Shown here piece by piece: positions 39,943 through 47,426 of a stretch of 47,426 nucleotides of DNA (within the stretch, counting starts at the first letter, position 1; every line of letters starts with the position of its first letter). The stretch is taken from the NCBI GenBank assembly GCA_035720945.1, contig DASTNK010000017.1, positions 1 to 47,426 on the forward strand, given 5' to 3'. Under the pieces are notes generated by a model, which saw only the letters and a list, made by a program, of their open reading frames with translations, had not been told where the DNA came from and did no database searches. This stretch comes from SCQX01 sp035720945. Its GTDB lineage: Bacteria; Pseudomonadota; Gammaproteobacteria; Burkholderiales; Burkholderiaceae_B. Both the position numbers and the translations under genes were made by a program.

Positions 39943-41103
39943 ATGGCTGAGGAAAGCGATCTCGAAAAAACCGAACCCGCCACTCCCCGGCGCCTGGAAA
40001 AGGCGCGCGAGGAGGGGCAGGTCGTCCGTTCGCGTGAACTCAACACGTTCCTGTTGCTGCTGGCGGGGGTCGGTGGCCTGTGGGCGGGCGCGGGTGACAT
40101 CTATCGCAGTCTGTACACCGCAGTGCATGCGACGCTGTGGATCGATCCCCGCATCGCGCGCGACACCGGTGTCATGGCGACCCGGGCCATCGATGCCGGT
40201 CTTGGCGTGGCATGGGCGTTGCTGCCGATATTCGCGCTACTGGTAGTCGTGGCCCTGGTGGCGCCCATGCTCCTCGGGGGGTTCCTGTTATCCAGCAAGG
40301 CACTCGCTCCTAAATTTGAACGCCTGAACCCGGTAAAGGGATTCGTCCGACTGTTCTCGTCGCAGACGCTGATCGAGCTGATCAAGACGCTCGTCAAGGC
40401 GGTGCTGGTGGGAACGGTCGGCGCCATGGTCATCTGGCATTACCGTGACCGCATGATCGGGCTGATGTACGCCGGCTCCACCGAGGCGCTGGCCGAGGGG
40501 CTGAATCTGGTCGCGTTGTGCAGCATCCTGATAGTCGGTTCCCTGGCGTTGATCGTGCTGATCGATGCACCCTGGCAACTCTGGAGCCATTTCCGCAAGC
40601 TGCGCATGTCGCGCGAGGACGTCCGTCAGGAGAACAAGGAGAGCGAAGGGGACCCTCACGTCAAGGGGCGCATCCGGCAGCAGCAGCGGGCGATGGCGCG
40701 CCGCCGCATGATGGCGCAGGTGCCCAATGCCGACGTGGTCGTGACCAACCCCACGCATTACGCGGTGGCGCTGGCCTATAGCGAAGGGCGGGGCGCCGCG
40801 CCTCGCGTGGTGGCCAAGGGTTCGGGCCCGATCGCCGCCCGCATCCGGGAAATCGCCGCAGGCAACCATGTGCCCGTTCTGTCGGCCCCGCCTCTTGCCC
40901 GGGCCCTGTTCCATCATGTCGATCTGGGTCGGGAGATTCCCACCGAGCTGTACGCGGCGGTGGCGCAGGTGCTTGCCTGGGTGTATCAGTTGCGACGCTG
41001 GAACGCCGGACAAGGCGTGCAGCCCGTCGTCCCCGATGGGCTGATTGTGCCCGAGGGCATGGATCCCGGATCCGCGCCAGATGCCACGGCGGTCGTGGCA
41101 TGA
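39943..41103 (+). CDS. flhB: Flagellar type III export switch protein FlhB
   Basis: The 386-residue inner-membrane protein controls the substrate switch of the flagellar export gate. The N-terminus EKTEPATPRRLEKAREEGQV, four transmembrane helices and the self-cleavage motif VVTNPTHYAVAL with Asn269-Pro270 are all present. The tail after 350 is Pro-rich and likely flexible. It overlaps flhA by four bases (ATGA), so the two are translationally coupled. The ATG at 39943 has no strong ribosome-binding site. Confidence 0.97.
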   Translation: MAEESDLEKTEPATPRRLEKAREEGQVVRSRELNTFLLLLAGVGGLWAGAGDIYRSLYTAVHATLWIDPRIARDTGVMATRAIDAGLGVAWALLPIFALLVVVALVAPMLLGGFLLSSKALAPKFERLNPVKGFVRLFSSQTLIELIKTLVKAVLVGTVGAMVIWHYRDRMIGLMYAGSTEALAEGLNLVALCSILIVGSLALIVLIDAPWQLWSHFRKLRMSREDVRQENKESEGDPHVKGRIRQQQRAMARRRMMAQVPNADVVVTNPTHYAVALAYSEGRGAAPRVVAKGSGPIAARIREIAAGNHVPVLSAPPLARALFHHVDLGREIPTELYAAVAQVLAWVYQLRRWNAGQGVQPVVPDGLIVPEGMDPGSAPDATAVVA

Positions 41104-43217
41104 ACGGCCTGATCGCCCTGCTCAAGACCAATGGCGCGCAGAACGCGCGCCTGATGGCCGGCCCCATCCTGATCCTGATGGTGCTGGCGATGATGATCCT
41201 GCCGCTGCCACCGTTCATCCTGGATTTGCTGTTCACGTTCAACATTTCGCTCGCGGTGATGATATTGCTGGTGGCGATGTTCACCAAGAAGCCGCTGGAT
41301 TTCGCCGCTTTTCCCTCCGTGCTGTTGTTCGCGACACTGCTGCGCCTGGCCCTGAACGTGGCCTCCACCCGGGTCGTGCTGCTCAACGGCCACAAGGGGC
41401 CTGCCGCCGCCGGCCACGTGATCGAGGCGTTCGGGCATTTCCTGGTGGGTGGCAATTTCGCGGTGGGCATCGTGGTGTTCGTGATCCTGGTCATCATCAA
41501 TTTCGTGGTGATCACCAAGGGCGCCGGCCGTATTGCGGAGGTGGGCGCGCGCTTCACGCTGGATGCCATGCCGGGTAAACAAATGGCGATCGATGCCGAT
41601 CTGAACGCCGGCCTCATCGGTGAGGACGAGGCGCGCCGGCGACGCGCCGAAGTCGGGCAGGAGGCCGAATTCTACGGGTCCATGGATGGCGCCAGCAAGT
41701 TTGTGCGGGGCGATGCGGTGGCCGGGCTGTTGATCATGGTCATCAACATCCTGGGCGGCCTCATCGTGGGCGTGGCGCAGCATGGGCTGAGTTTTTCCGA
41801 CGCCGGACGGGTCTACACCCTGCTGACCATCGGCGACGGCCTGGTGGCGCAGATTCCGGCGTTGGTGATATCCACCGCCGCCGGTGTCGTGGTCTCCCGC
41901 GTCGCGACCGACCAGGACGTCGGCCAGCAGATGGTGGGGCAGTTGTTCACGAACCCCACGGTGCTGTTCATCACGTCGGGGATACTGGGCGCCATGGGGC
42001 TGATTCCCAATATGCCGCACGTGGCGTTCCTGTCACTGGCCGCGGCGCTGGGCGGTGGCGGCTGGGTCATGCGCCGCCAAGCTCTTCTGGAGCATGCCAG
42101 ACAGGCCCAGGAGCCCATGCGCAAGCAGGCGGCCGCCGACGCAGCGGCGGCGGAGGCCAGTTGGGACGATGTGTCGTTGGTCGATCCGCTGGGGCTGGAG
42201 GTCGGATACCGCCTGATCCCCTTGGTTGATCACGCACAGAATGGCGAGCTTCTGCATCGCATCCGCAGTCTGCGCAAGAAGTTCGCACAGGATGTCGGTT
42301 TCCTCGCCCCCGTCGTGCACATTCGTGACAACCTCGATCTCAAACCCAACGATTACCGCATTCTGCTTTCGGGTGTCGAAGTCGGTCGCGGCACGGCCAT
42401 GCCCGGGCAGTGGCTGGCCATCGATCCGGGCGGGGCCAGCATGACCCTACCCGCGACGCCCACCAAAGATCCCGCTTTTGGCCTGCCCGCGTTCTGGATC
42501 GATGTCGCGCTGCGTGAGCAGGCGCAGATCGCGGGCTATACCGTGGTCGACGCGGGCACCGTGGTCGCCACGCACTTGAACCATCTGATGCACCGCCACG
42601 GGGCCGATCTGCTCGGCCGCCAGGAGGCACAGCAATGGCTGGATCACGTCGGCCGCGAGGCCCCGAAACTGGTCGAGGATCTGGTTCCAAAGACCGTGTC
42701 GCTGACGGCGTTGCAGAAACTGTTGCGAGGGTTGCTCGATGAAGAAGTGGCCATTCGGGATGCGCGCACCCTCATCGAGGCGCTGGCCGAGCATGCGCCC
42801 CGGCTCGCCGCCCTCAACCCGACCGGTGCGGGGCCGGATGCGGGCGAATTGCTGGCGCAGGTTCGTGTGGCGCTCGGCCGCGCCATCACGCAGCAATGGT
42901 TCGCGGGTGAGGGCGACCTGTGTGTGATCGGTCTCGATGCCCGGCTCGAGAACGTGCTGGTGCAGGCCATCGGCACCAGCGGCGCACTGGAGCCCGGCCT
43001 GGCGGATACCCTGCTGCAGGGCGCCGCGCAGGCCGTCCAGACGCAGGAGCGTGACGGGCACCCCACGGTTCTGGTCGTGGTTCCCGCTCTGCGCGTGGCG
43101 TTGTCGCGGTTTCTGCGCCACCATCTGCCACAGTTGGGAGTCTTGTCCAACGTCGAGATTCCGGATGAACGCATTCTGCGCGTGACCGCCATGGTGGGCC
43201 GGAGCGCCGCGACGTGA
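41100..43217 (+). CDS. flhA: Flagellar type III export gate protein FlhA
   Basis: The 705-residue protein forms the nonameric export gate. The N-terminal half has about eight transmembrane helices with the FHIPEP-family signature (RIAEVGARFTLDAMPGKQMA near 145-164). The C-terminal cytosolic domain (about 350-700) includes VSLVDPLGLEVGYRLIPLVD near 358-377 and binds chaperone-substrate pairs. It overlaps flhB upstream and flhF downstream. Length and order are as expected. Confidence 0.97.
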   Translation: MNGLIALLKTNGAQNARLMAGPILILMVLAMMILPLPPFILDLLFTFNISLAVMILLVAMFTKKPLDFAAFPSVLLFATLLRLALNVASTRVVLLNGHKGPAAAGHVIEAFGHFLVGGNFAVGIVVFVILVIINFVVITKGAGRIAEVGARFTLDAMPGKQMAIDADLNAGLIGEDEARRRRAEVGQEAEFYGSMDGASKFVRGDAVAGLLIMVINILGGLIVGVAQHGLSFSDAGRVYTLLTIGDGLVAQIPALVISTAAGVVVSRVATDQDVGQQMVGQLFTNPTVLFITSGILGAMGLIPNMPHVAFLSLAAALGGGGWVMRRQALLEHARQAQEPMRKQAAADAAAAEASWDDVSLVDPLGLEVGYRLIPLVDHAQNGELLHRIRSLRKKFAQDVGFLAPVVHIRDNLDLKPNDYRILLSGVEVGRGTAMPGQWLAIDPGGASMTLPATPTKDPAFGLPAFWIDVALREQAQIAGYTVVDAGTVVATHLNHLMHRHGADLLGRQEAQQWLDHVGREAPKLVEDLVPKTVSLTALQKLLRGLLDEEVAIRDARTLIEALAEHAPRLAALNPTGAGPDAGELLAQVRVALGRAITQQWFAGEGDLCVIGLDARLENVLVQAIGTSGALEPGLADTLLQGAAQAVQTQERDGHPTVLVVVPALRVALSRFLRHHLPQLGVLSNVEIPDERILRVTAMVGRSAAT

Positions 43218-45508
43218 ATCTGAGCCGGTTCGTCGGTGCCACCAGCCGGGAGGCGCTGAGGCAGGTGCGCCTGGCGTTGGGTCCCGACGCGCTCATCGTC
43301 TCCAACCGGCGCGTCAATGGCGGGGTCGAGATCCTGGCGTCCGACCCCACATCGGCGACGTCCGAAGAGCCCGGGATTGAACCCAGGCCGCGCCCCGAGG
43401 CGCCGACGCAAGGTGTCATGGGAGCGATCGAGTCGATGCGTGGCGCGCTCGAGGCTCGTCTCGATGAGGCCATGTGGGGTAACAGGCTGCGTCAGGCGCC
43501 GCAAGCCGCGCGCTTGTTTCAAAGCCTGCTTGGGCTGGGTTTCAGCACGGCGCTGCTGCGAGCCATGCTGACGCGGTTGCCTGCAGGTCTTGGCCAGGGT
43601 GCCGCCATGCGTTGGGTGCGTGATGAACTGGCCCGTCATCTACCCGTTCTTGCCCGTGAAGGCGATCTATGGAAACCCGGGCTGGTGCTGGCATTGGTCG
43701 GGCCGACGGGTGTCGGCAAGACCACGACGGTCGCCAAACTGGCCGCGCGTTGCGTGCGGCGGACCGGCCCGGCCGGGTTGGTCCTGGTCACCACCGACAC
43801 CTATCGTATCGGGGCGCATGAACAATTGAAGCAATACGGTGACATGCTGCATGTGCCGGTTCATGTCGTGCGCAACGTGGACGAGTTGCGTCGCCTGCTG
43901 GGGGCCACGCACCCGTCGCAGACGGTGCTGATAGACAACGTGGGCGTGAGCCAGCGTGACCGCTATGTCGCCGAACAGGCGGCGCTGCTGGCGGGCGGAG
44001 GCAGGCGGGTGGATCGGTTGGTCGTCCTGAACGCCTCCAGCCATGGAGACACGCTGGACGAGGTGGCGCGGACCTACACGTCCGATGGCGGGGGGGCGCT
44101 GGCGGGATGCCTCGTCACCAAGATCGATGAAGCGCCGCGCATCGCTGCCGCCCTGGACACCGCCATACGTTATCGGCTGGCCGTCCATTATGTTTCGGAT
44201 GGCCAGCGCGTTCCAGAGAACCTGCGGCATCGGTCGCCCGCGGAACTGGTGGACCTGGCCTTGACACGTGCCGGAACCGGGCGCGATCTGTTTGCGCCAA
44301 CCGAAGCGGACCTCGCCGCGCTCATGGAGATCGCCAGCGATGACGGGCCTCGTATCGTGGGCTCTAGGGAACAACGCCGCATGCGCCTGCTGCCTGGATT
44401 GCTGACCGGTGGCGATGGCCGGCAGCCTACCCTCGACGCATTGCGGCGGGCAAGTGATCGCCTGGATGATGCGCCCGCCTGCGCGGAGGCGTTCGGGTTG
44501 TGGCGCGCCTTCATTGACGAGGGTGCCACCGTCGATGCGGCGGCTTCGTCCCGTCATCTATCGCGCTGCGCGGCAGGCGCCTCGGTGGCGCCCGGAACGG
44601 CGCTGGCGGCATTGCATGGGCGCACGCGTCTCGACCTGCCCGATGGCGTCCCGGGCGAGCTTCATGCGACGGCTTTGTTCGATGGGAACATGAGGAGCCT
44701 GACTGTTCCCGCACTGCAGTTGGCGCTGGCGGGAAGCTGGCAACCTGTCTGGGGCGATCCCGCCTTGACTCCACCAGTCGCCGAGGCGGCGTTGCTGGAG
44801 CGGCTGGCATGGTTGGACTGTAACCTGCAAAGCAATCCACTGGTTCATCTGCTGCATGGAATGAGTGTCACCCGGGCGCGCACGCTTGCCGAGGGCGGGT
44901 ATGCCTGGCTGGCCGCCTGTGCGGCCAAAACCATGGTGATGTCGGATTCGTGCGCGGCGCCCATCGCGGCGCTTGCGCGCGAACTAGTTTTTCGTCCATT
45001 GTTGGATCCAGTCCGCGGCGCCTCTGTTTCCCCTGATCCACTGTCGAGCAAGTCAGAATCAACTCTCTGGGTGGCTCATGCCTCCGTTCATCTTTCGCGT
45101 CGTTCCGCCACGGAGCCGGCGCTCGGGGCGGTGATGGTGCGCGCGGCGGAACCGGGTGGACGAGTGGGACGCATCTGGTGTGGCCTGACCAATACCGAGC
45201 CCTCGGACGTGGGCCTGGACCAGTTGGGGCATTGGCTGGTGTCGCTGGATCAGGCAAAACAGGCATTCCGCCATATGGGCGCGTGTTGGCGCCTGCTGGC
45301 GCAATCCGGTTCGCCGTCGAAACCTGCCCTGCATCAGGCGCTGACGGCGGCGCAGATGGGGCTCGCGGTCTGGCAGGCCGGCAAGGACGAGGCCTTGAGT
45401 TCGGTGTTGCGCACTCTGACCCCTGGGCGATTTGCCCCCCACGCCGCCTTATCGCGGTTGTTCACGTTCAAGGAAGTCCTGGAACGGGAAGAGGGCGCAT
45501 CCGCGTAA
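43214..45508 (+). CDS. flhF: Flagellar SRP-type GTPase FlhF with a long C-terminal extension
   Basis: The 764-residue protein is an FlhF with an N-terminal B domain (1-90), an N domain and a G domain (about 155-355) of SRP/FtsY type: G1 GPTGVGKTT (163-171), VTTDTYRIGAHEQL (192-205), G3 DNVG (241-244, where most relatives have DTAG or DTVG) and G4 TKIDEA (302-307). It marks the site of polar flagellum assembly in other bacteria. Usual FlhF proteins end soon after the G domain (about 370-500 residues). Here about 385 extra residues of unknown fold follow. The GTG start overlaps the flhA stop. No flhG/fleN gene follows, since the next gene is convergent flgN. Confidence 0.93.
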   Translation: MNLSRFVGATSREALRQVRLALGPDALIVSNRRVNGGVEILASDPTSATSEEPGIEPRPRPEAPTQGVMGAIESMRGALEARLDEAMWGNRLRQAPQAARLFQSLLGLGFSTALLRAMLTRLPAGLGQGAAMRWVRDELARHLPVLAREGDLWKPGLVLALVGPTGVGKTTTVAKLAARCVRRTGPAGLVLVTTDTYRIGAHEQLKQYGDMLHVPVHVVRNVDELRRLLGATHPSQTVLIDNVGVSQRDRYVAEQAALLAGGGRRVDRLVVLNASSHGDTLDEVARTYTSDGGGALAGCLVTKIDEAPRIAAALDTAIRYRLAVHYVSDGQRVPENLRHRSPAELVDLALTRAGTGRDLFAPTEADLAALMEIASDDGPRIVGSREQRRMRLLPGLLTGGDGRQPTLDALRRASDRLDDAPACAEAFGLWRAFIDEGATVDAAASSRHLSRCAAGASVAPGTALAALHGRTRLDLPDGVPGELHATALFDGNMRSLTVPALQLALAGSWQPVWGDPALTPPVAEAALLERLAWLDCNLQSNPLVHLLHGMSVTRARTLAEGGYAWLAACAAKTMVMSDSCAAPIAALARELVFRPLLDPVRGASVSPDPLSSKSESTLWVAHASVHLSRRSATEPALGAVMVRAAEPGGRVGRIWCGLTNTEPSDVGLDQLGHWLVSLDQAKQAFRHMGACWRLLAQSGSPSKPALHQALTAAQMGLAVWQAGKDEALSSVLRTLTPGRFAPHAALSRLFTFKEVLEREEGASA

Positions 45509-45544
45509 TGAAGGGATGTTGGCGAACGACACGCGCACCGGGCG

Positions 45545-45985
45545 TCAGGCGATGGCGCGGCCTTTGGCGTTGTACAGGTTGCTGGTGCCGGCGAGGTTGC
45601 GTAGCGTTTGGATGGCGCGTTGCGTGTGCGTTAGGTAGATTTCGATGGCGGCGCCGTTCTCCAGGTTCAACCGGCGCGCTTCAGCGGCCAGTGCCTGCAA
45701 TTCGTGGCACAGCGGCGCAAGAGCCGGATCGTTTCGGCTGCTCGCGTCCAGACCCTGCTTTCCAATTGGCAAACCCTGTTGGGCCAGCAGGGCATCGCGT
45801 TGGTTCGACACCTGGGCGAGGCTTTCGGCGCATTGATTCTTCGCGTGGGTGGAGGCCTGCAGCGCCGTGTTGTCATCCGGATGCTCCAGCGCCTGGGCCT
45901 CGTCGTGCAGAACATCGATGAAGTGGCGTACCAGCGCGCATTCCTGTTCGAGGCAGCCGCGCAGATCGATGGTGTGTGGGGGCAT
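45545..45985 (-). CDS. flgN: Flagellar export chaperone FlgN
   Basis: The 146-residue protein is helical with a C-terminal LTHTQRAIQTLRNLAGTSNL YNAKGR-type end typical of FlgN, the chaperone that escorts the hook-filament junction proteins FlgK and FlgL to the export gate. It follows flgM by 25 bp on the same strand and ends 36 bp from the convergent flhF end. Sequence conservation in this family is low, so context carries much of the assignment. Confidence 0.85.
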   Translation of the reverse strand: MPPHTIDLRGCLEQECALVRHFIDVLHDEAQALEHPDDNTALQASTHAKNQCAESLAQVSNQRDALLAQQGLPIGKQGLDASSRNDPALAPLCHELQALAAEARRLNLENGAAIEIYLTHTQRAIQTLRNLAGTSNLYNAKGRAIA

Positions 45986-46010
45986 CGTGGCGTATCCGGA
46001 AGTGGAACGA

Positions 46011-46292
46011 TTATTTGAGCAGATCGCGCGCGCTGGCGATGATTTTGTCGGCGACGCGCCCCGAATCGAGGGTCAGTTGCCCGGACGCGATGGCGGCGCG
46101 CAAGGCGTTGACACGTTCGACGTCGACATCGTTGTCGCTGTTTTGAAGATTCGACAGTTGCCGTGCCGCCGGACTGAGTTCGACGGCGCTCCGGTTGTTG
46201 GCGCCCGCCGCCGGTGCCCCGGTGGAAGCCGGCCGGTTGGCCGCCTGAACCCCCGTGAGCGGGGTCTGGGAGGATGCGGTCTGGATTTTCAA
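46011..46292 (-). CDS. flgM: Anti-sigma-28 factor FlgM
   Basis: The 93-residue protein has the FlgM pattern: a disordered Ser/Ala/Pro-rich N-terminal half (MKIQTASS..., RSAVELSPAARQL) and a sigma-binding C-terminal part (VDVERVNALRAAIASGQLTL, SGRVADKIIASARDLL). It holds FliA inactive until the hook is complete and is then exported. The start codon is TTG at 46292 with a GGAG site eight bases upstream; no ATG suits. A near-consensus sigma-28 promoter lies about 60 bp upstream, giving the usual feedback loop. Confidence 0.9.
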   Translation of the reverse strand: MKIQTASSQTPLTGVQAANRPASTGAPAAGANNRSAVELSPAARQLSNLQNSDNDVDVERVNALRAAIASGQLTLDSGRVADKIIASARDLLK

Positions 46293-46350
46293 GATGGGCT
46301 CCGGAGGGATCGGCGATTGGAGAGTCGAGGTTCTTCGATCAGTATAAAGT

Positions 46351-46377
46351 GTAACGGCGGCGCGGAAGGAAACTTTA
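46351..46377 (-). promoter_or_regulatory. Sigma-28 (FliA) promoter of flgM
   Basis: On the minus strand the -35 TAAAGTTT (46370-46377) is a perfect match to the enteric FliA consensus. After an 11-base spacer the -10 GCCGTTAC (46351-46358) matches GCCGATAA in six of eight bases. The spacing is optimal, and the TSS would fall about 50 bases before the flgM start. It would drive flgM and flgN as class III genes. Confidence 0.85.
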
Positions 46378-46445
46378 CCCCCCAGGAAGAGCCCGGACCA
46401 CGGCCTGCTCGACAGATGCGCACGGAGGGCGGTTGCGACGCTTGA

Positions 46446-47144
46446 TCACATGGCCACCCGCACGGTATGGGCATCGACCACCGTCGCGCTGATGATGCGC
46501 CCCGACGACGTGCGGACTTGTATCTGCGCGCCGGGTGGGCCGTTTTCGAGTGCTTTGCCCGATCCGGTGGCGATGAAGCCCACGCCTTGCGCGACAGTGC
46601 GGACGAACTGGCCGCGCTGGATCGACTCCGGACTGCGCAGCGCGCGTGCCCGGATGGGGCGGCCGACGGGGATGCGATACGCGGCGATGCGCCCCACGAT
46701 ATCTTGTGGGTCGGTGACCGTGCCCGCCGGCAAGCGCAACAAATCGCCTTGTCGGGGGGTCAGGTCACCGGGAACGACCGTGGCATCCGCGGGGATGGGT
46801 AGCCCGGCCACATAGTATGTGCCCATGATGACCACGCTGGCCTGCGCAAAAGTCGTCCAGGGTTCGGGAGCGAGGCAGCGGACACCCACGGACATGCGGG
46901 ATTCCAGGCGTTGCCCGCCACGCAGGAACACCTGCGGGTTATCACATGAAGGTAGCCGGCTGGTGTCGGGGGGATCGACCGTGATCTGGGCAGTTCCGGG
47001 CCAGGCGCGTGCCTGTTGCATCAGGAAATGCCTGACGCTGCGTGCCACCGCGTCTGGGTTCTGGAACGTGGACGCCATGGTGGCGCTGGCCGTGCCGGAA
47101 AGACCGAACAAGATGAGCAGTGGGAGAGTGCGGAGCAGTGCCAT
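46446..47144 (-). CDS. flgA: Flagellar P-ring assembly chaperone FlgA
   Basis: The 232-residue periplasmic protein helps assemble the P-ring. A signal peptide (RTLPLLILFGLSGTASA, about 5-21) is followed by the SAF-domain-type C-terminal half (VAGLPIPADATVVPGDLTPR, IVGRIAAYRIPVGRPIRA, VRTVAQGVGFIATGSGKALE). It is divergent from flgB across 186 bp, as in enteric flgAMN/flgBCD clusters. The flgM gene follows after 153 bp and has its own promoter. Confidence 0.93.
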   Translation of the reverse strand: MALLRTLPLLILFGLSGTASATMASTFQNPDAVARSVRHFLMQQARAWPGTAQITVDPPDTSRLPSCDNPQVFLRGGQRLESRMSVGVRCLAPEPWTTFAQASVVIMGTYYVAGLPIPADATVVPGDLTPRQGDLLRLPAGTVTDPQDIVGRIAAYRIPVGRPIRARALRSPESIQRGQFVRTVAQGVGFIATGSGKALENGPPGAQIQVRTSSGRIISATVVDAHTVRVAM

Positions 47145-47330
47145 GCTTGAATTCTATAGCTGGCCCGTCGCACGCATAAACGGAACTGACCGGCAATTGG
47201 CGGCTTGTTTCATATTTTATGGCGCGCGTGCCCACCGTACCATGTCATTCGAAAATGGCGTCGAGCGCGGCGGGACCGGATCCTATGGCGGTTGGCGGCA
47301 GACGTAAACCCAGTCCACAGAGAGCGAGTC

Positions 47331-47426
47331 ATGGCCGACCCCATTGGCAGCGATTTGAGTTTCTATCAGGCGGCGATCGCCTTGCGGCAGCGGCGGCAGG
47401 AAGTGCTGGCGTCGAACATCGCGAAC
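47331..47426 (+). CDS. flgB: Flagellar rod protein FlgB, N-terminal fragment
   Basis: The frame starts with an ATG at 47331 and runs off the window after 32 codons. The visible part (DPIGSDLSFYQAAIALR, then QEVLASNIAN) is the amphipathic N-terminal helix of proximal rod proteins, with the typical residues ASNIAN. A GAGAGCGAG ribosome-binding-like stretch lies just before it. It begins the expected flgBCDEF... operon, divergent from flgA; the rest is outside the window. Confidence 0.85.
   Translation, partial: MADPIGSDLSFYQAAIALRQRRQEVLASNIAN

Noticed and set aside
38694..40100. A 468-codon antisense frame over cheY, cheZ and the flhB start
   Set aside because: All three sense genes have clear family motifs and ribosome-binding sites; the antisense frame has none.
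47145..47330. FlhDC box in the flgA-flgB intergenic region
   Set aside because: The gene arrangement predicts one, but I could not find a convincing match to the degenerate enteric consensus, so none is annotated.

Overview
The window is a contiguous piece of a GC-rich (clearly above 60 % by eye) chromosome from a Gram-negative, motile betaproteobacterium, most probably a member of the Alcaligenaceae (Bordetella/Achromobacter/Castellaniella type). That placement is inferred from the flagellar gene order flhDC-motAB-cheAW-mcp-cheRBYZ-flhBAF next to flgNMA/flgB, the short FlhD/FlhC pair, and the style of GlpD, CytX and the tripartite efflux system. No phage, IS element, integrase or CRISPR array is visible.

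Layout. 1-7.4 kb: a tRNA-Asn, an M14 zinc peptidase, and an EmrAB-type tripartite drug efflux operon (outer-membrane factor, EmrA, EmrB, all on the minus strand). Upstream lies its probable MarR repressor; the same operator-like sequence stands in front of both marR and the efflux genes. 7.5-11.3 kb: a LysR regulator whose stop overlaps the start of a patatin-type lipase, divergent from a phosphonate monoester hydrolase/sulfatase-type enzyme. 11.3-19.3 kb: a run of housekeeping or poorly known genes: SirB2-like membrane protein, SbmA/YddA-type ABC exporter, tautomerase, DUF924 protein, the thiamine-precursor permease CytX under a TPP riboswitch, a lipoate ligase-like protein, a TM2 protein and a PrmC-like methyltransferase.

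19.3-24.2 kb: a LysR regulator divergent from an unusual cytosolic beta-propeller protein (resembling oligogalacturonate lyases) and a polar amino-acid-type ABC importer that has a binding protein and two permeases but no ATPase gene. This is the least explained unit and the best candidate for an undescribed catabolic pathway. 24.2-28.3 kb: glycerol-3-phosphate metabolism (glpR-glpK on the minus strand, glpD divergent).

28.4-47.4 kb: after an NlpC/P60 lipoprotein hydrolase and a 530-bp AT-rich regulatory region comes the flagellar/chemotaxis cluster: master regulators FlhD and FlhC, stator MotAB, the chemosensory pathway (CheA, CheW, one transducer, CheR, CheB, CheY, CheZ), and export/placement proteins FlhB, FlhA, FlhF. 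Tight stop/start overlaps (mcp-cheR, cheR-cheB, flhB-flhA, flhA-flhF) suggest translational coupling. At the end flgN, flgM and flgA run on the minus strand, flgM behind a near-consensus sigma-28 promoter, and flgB starts divergently and is cut by the window edge. The flhDC control region carries three evenly spaced palindromes, and flhD holds a run of eight Gs whose contraction by one base would fuse FlhD to FlhC in frame.
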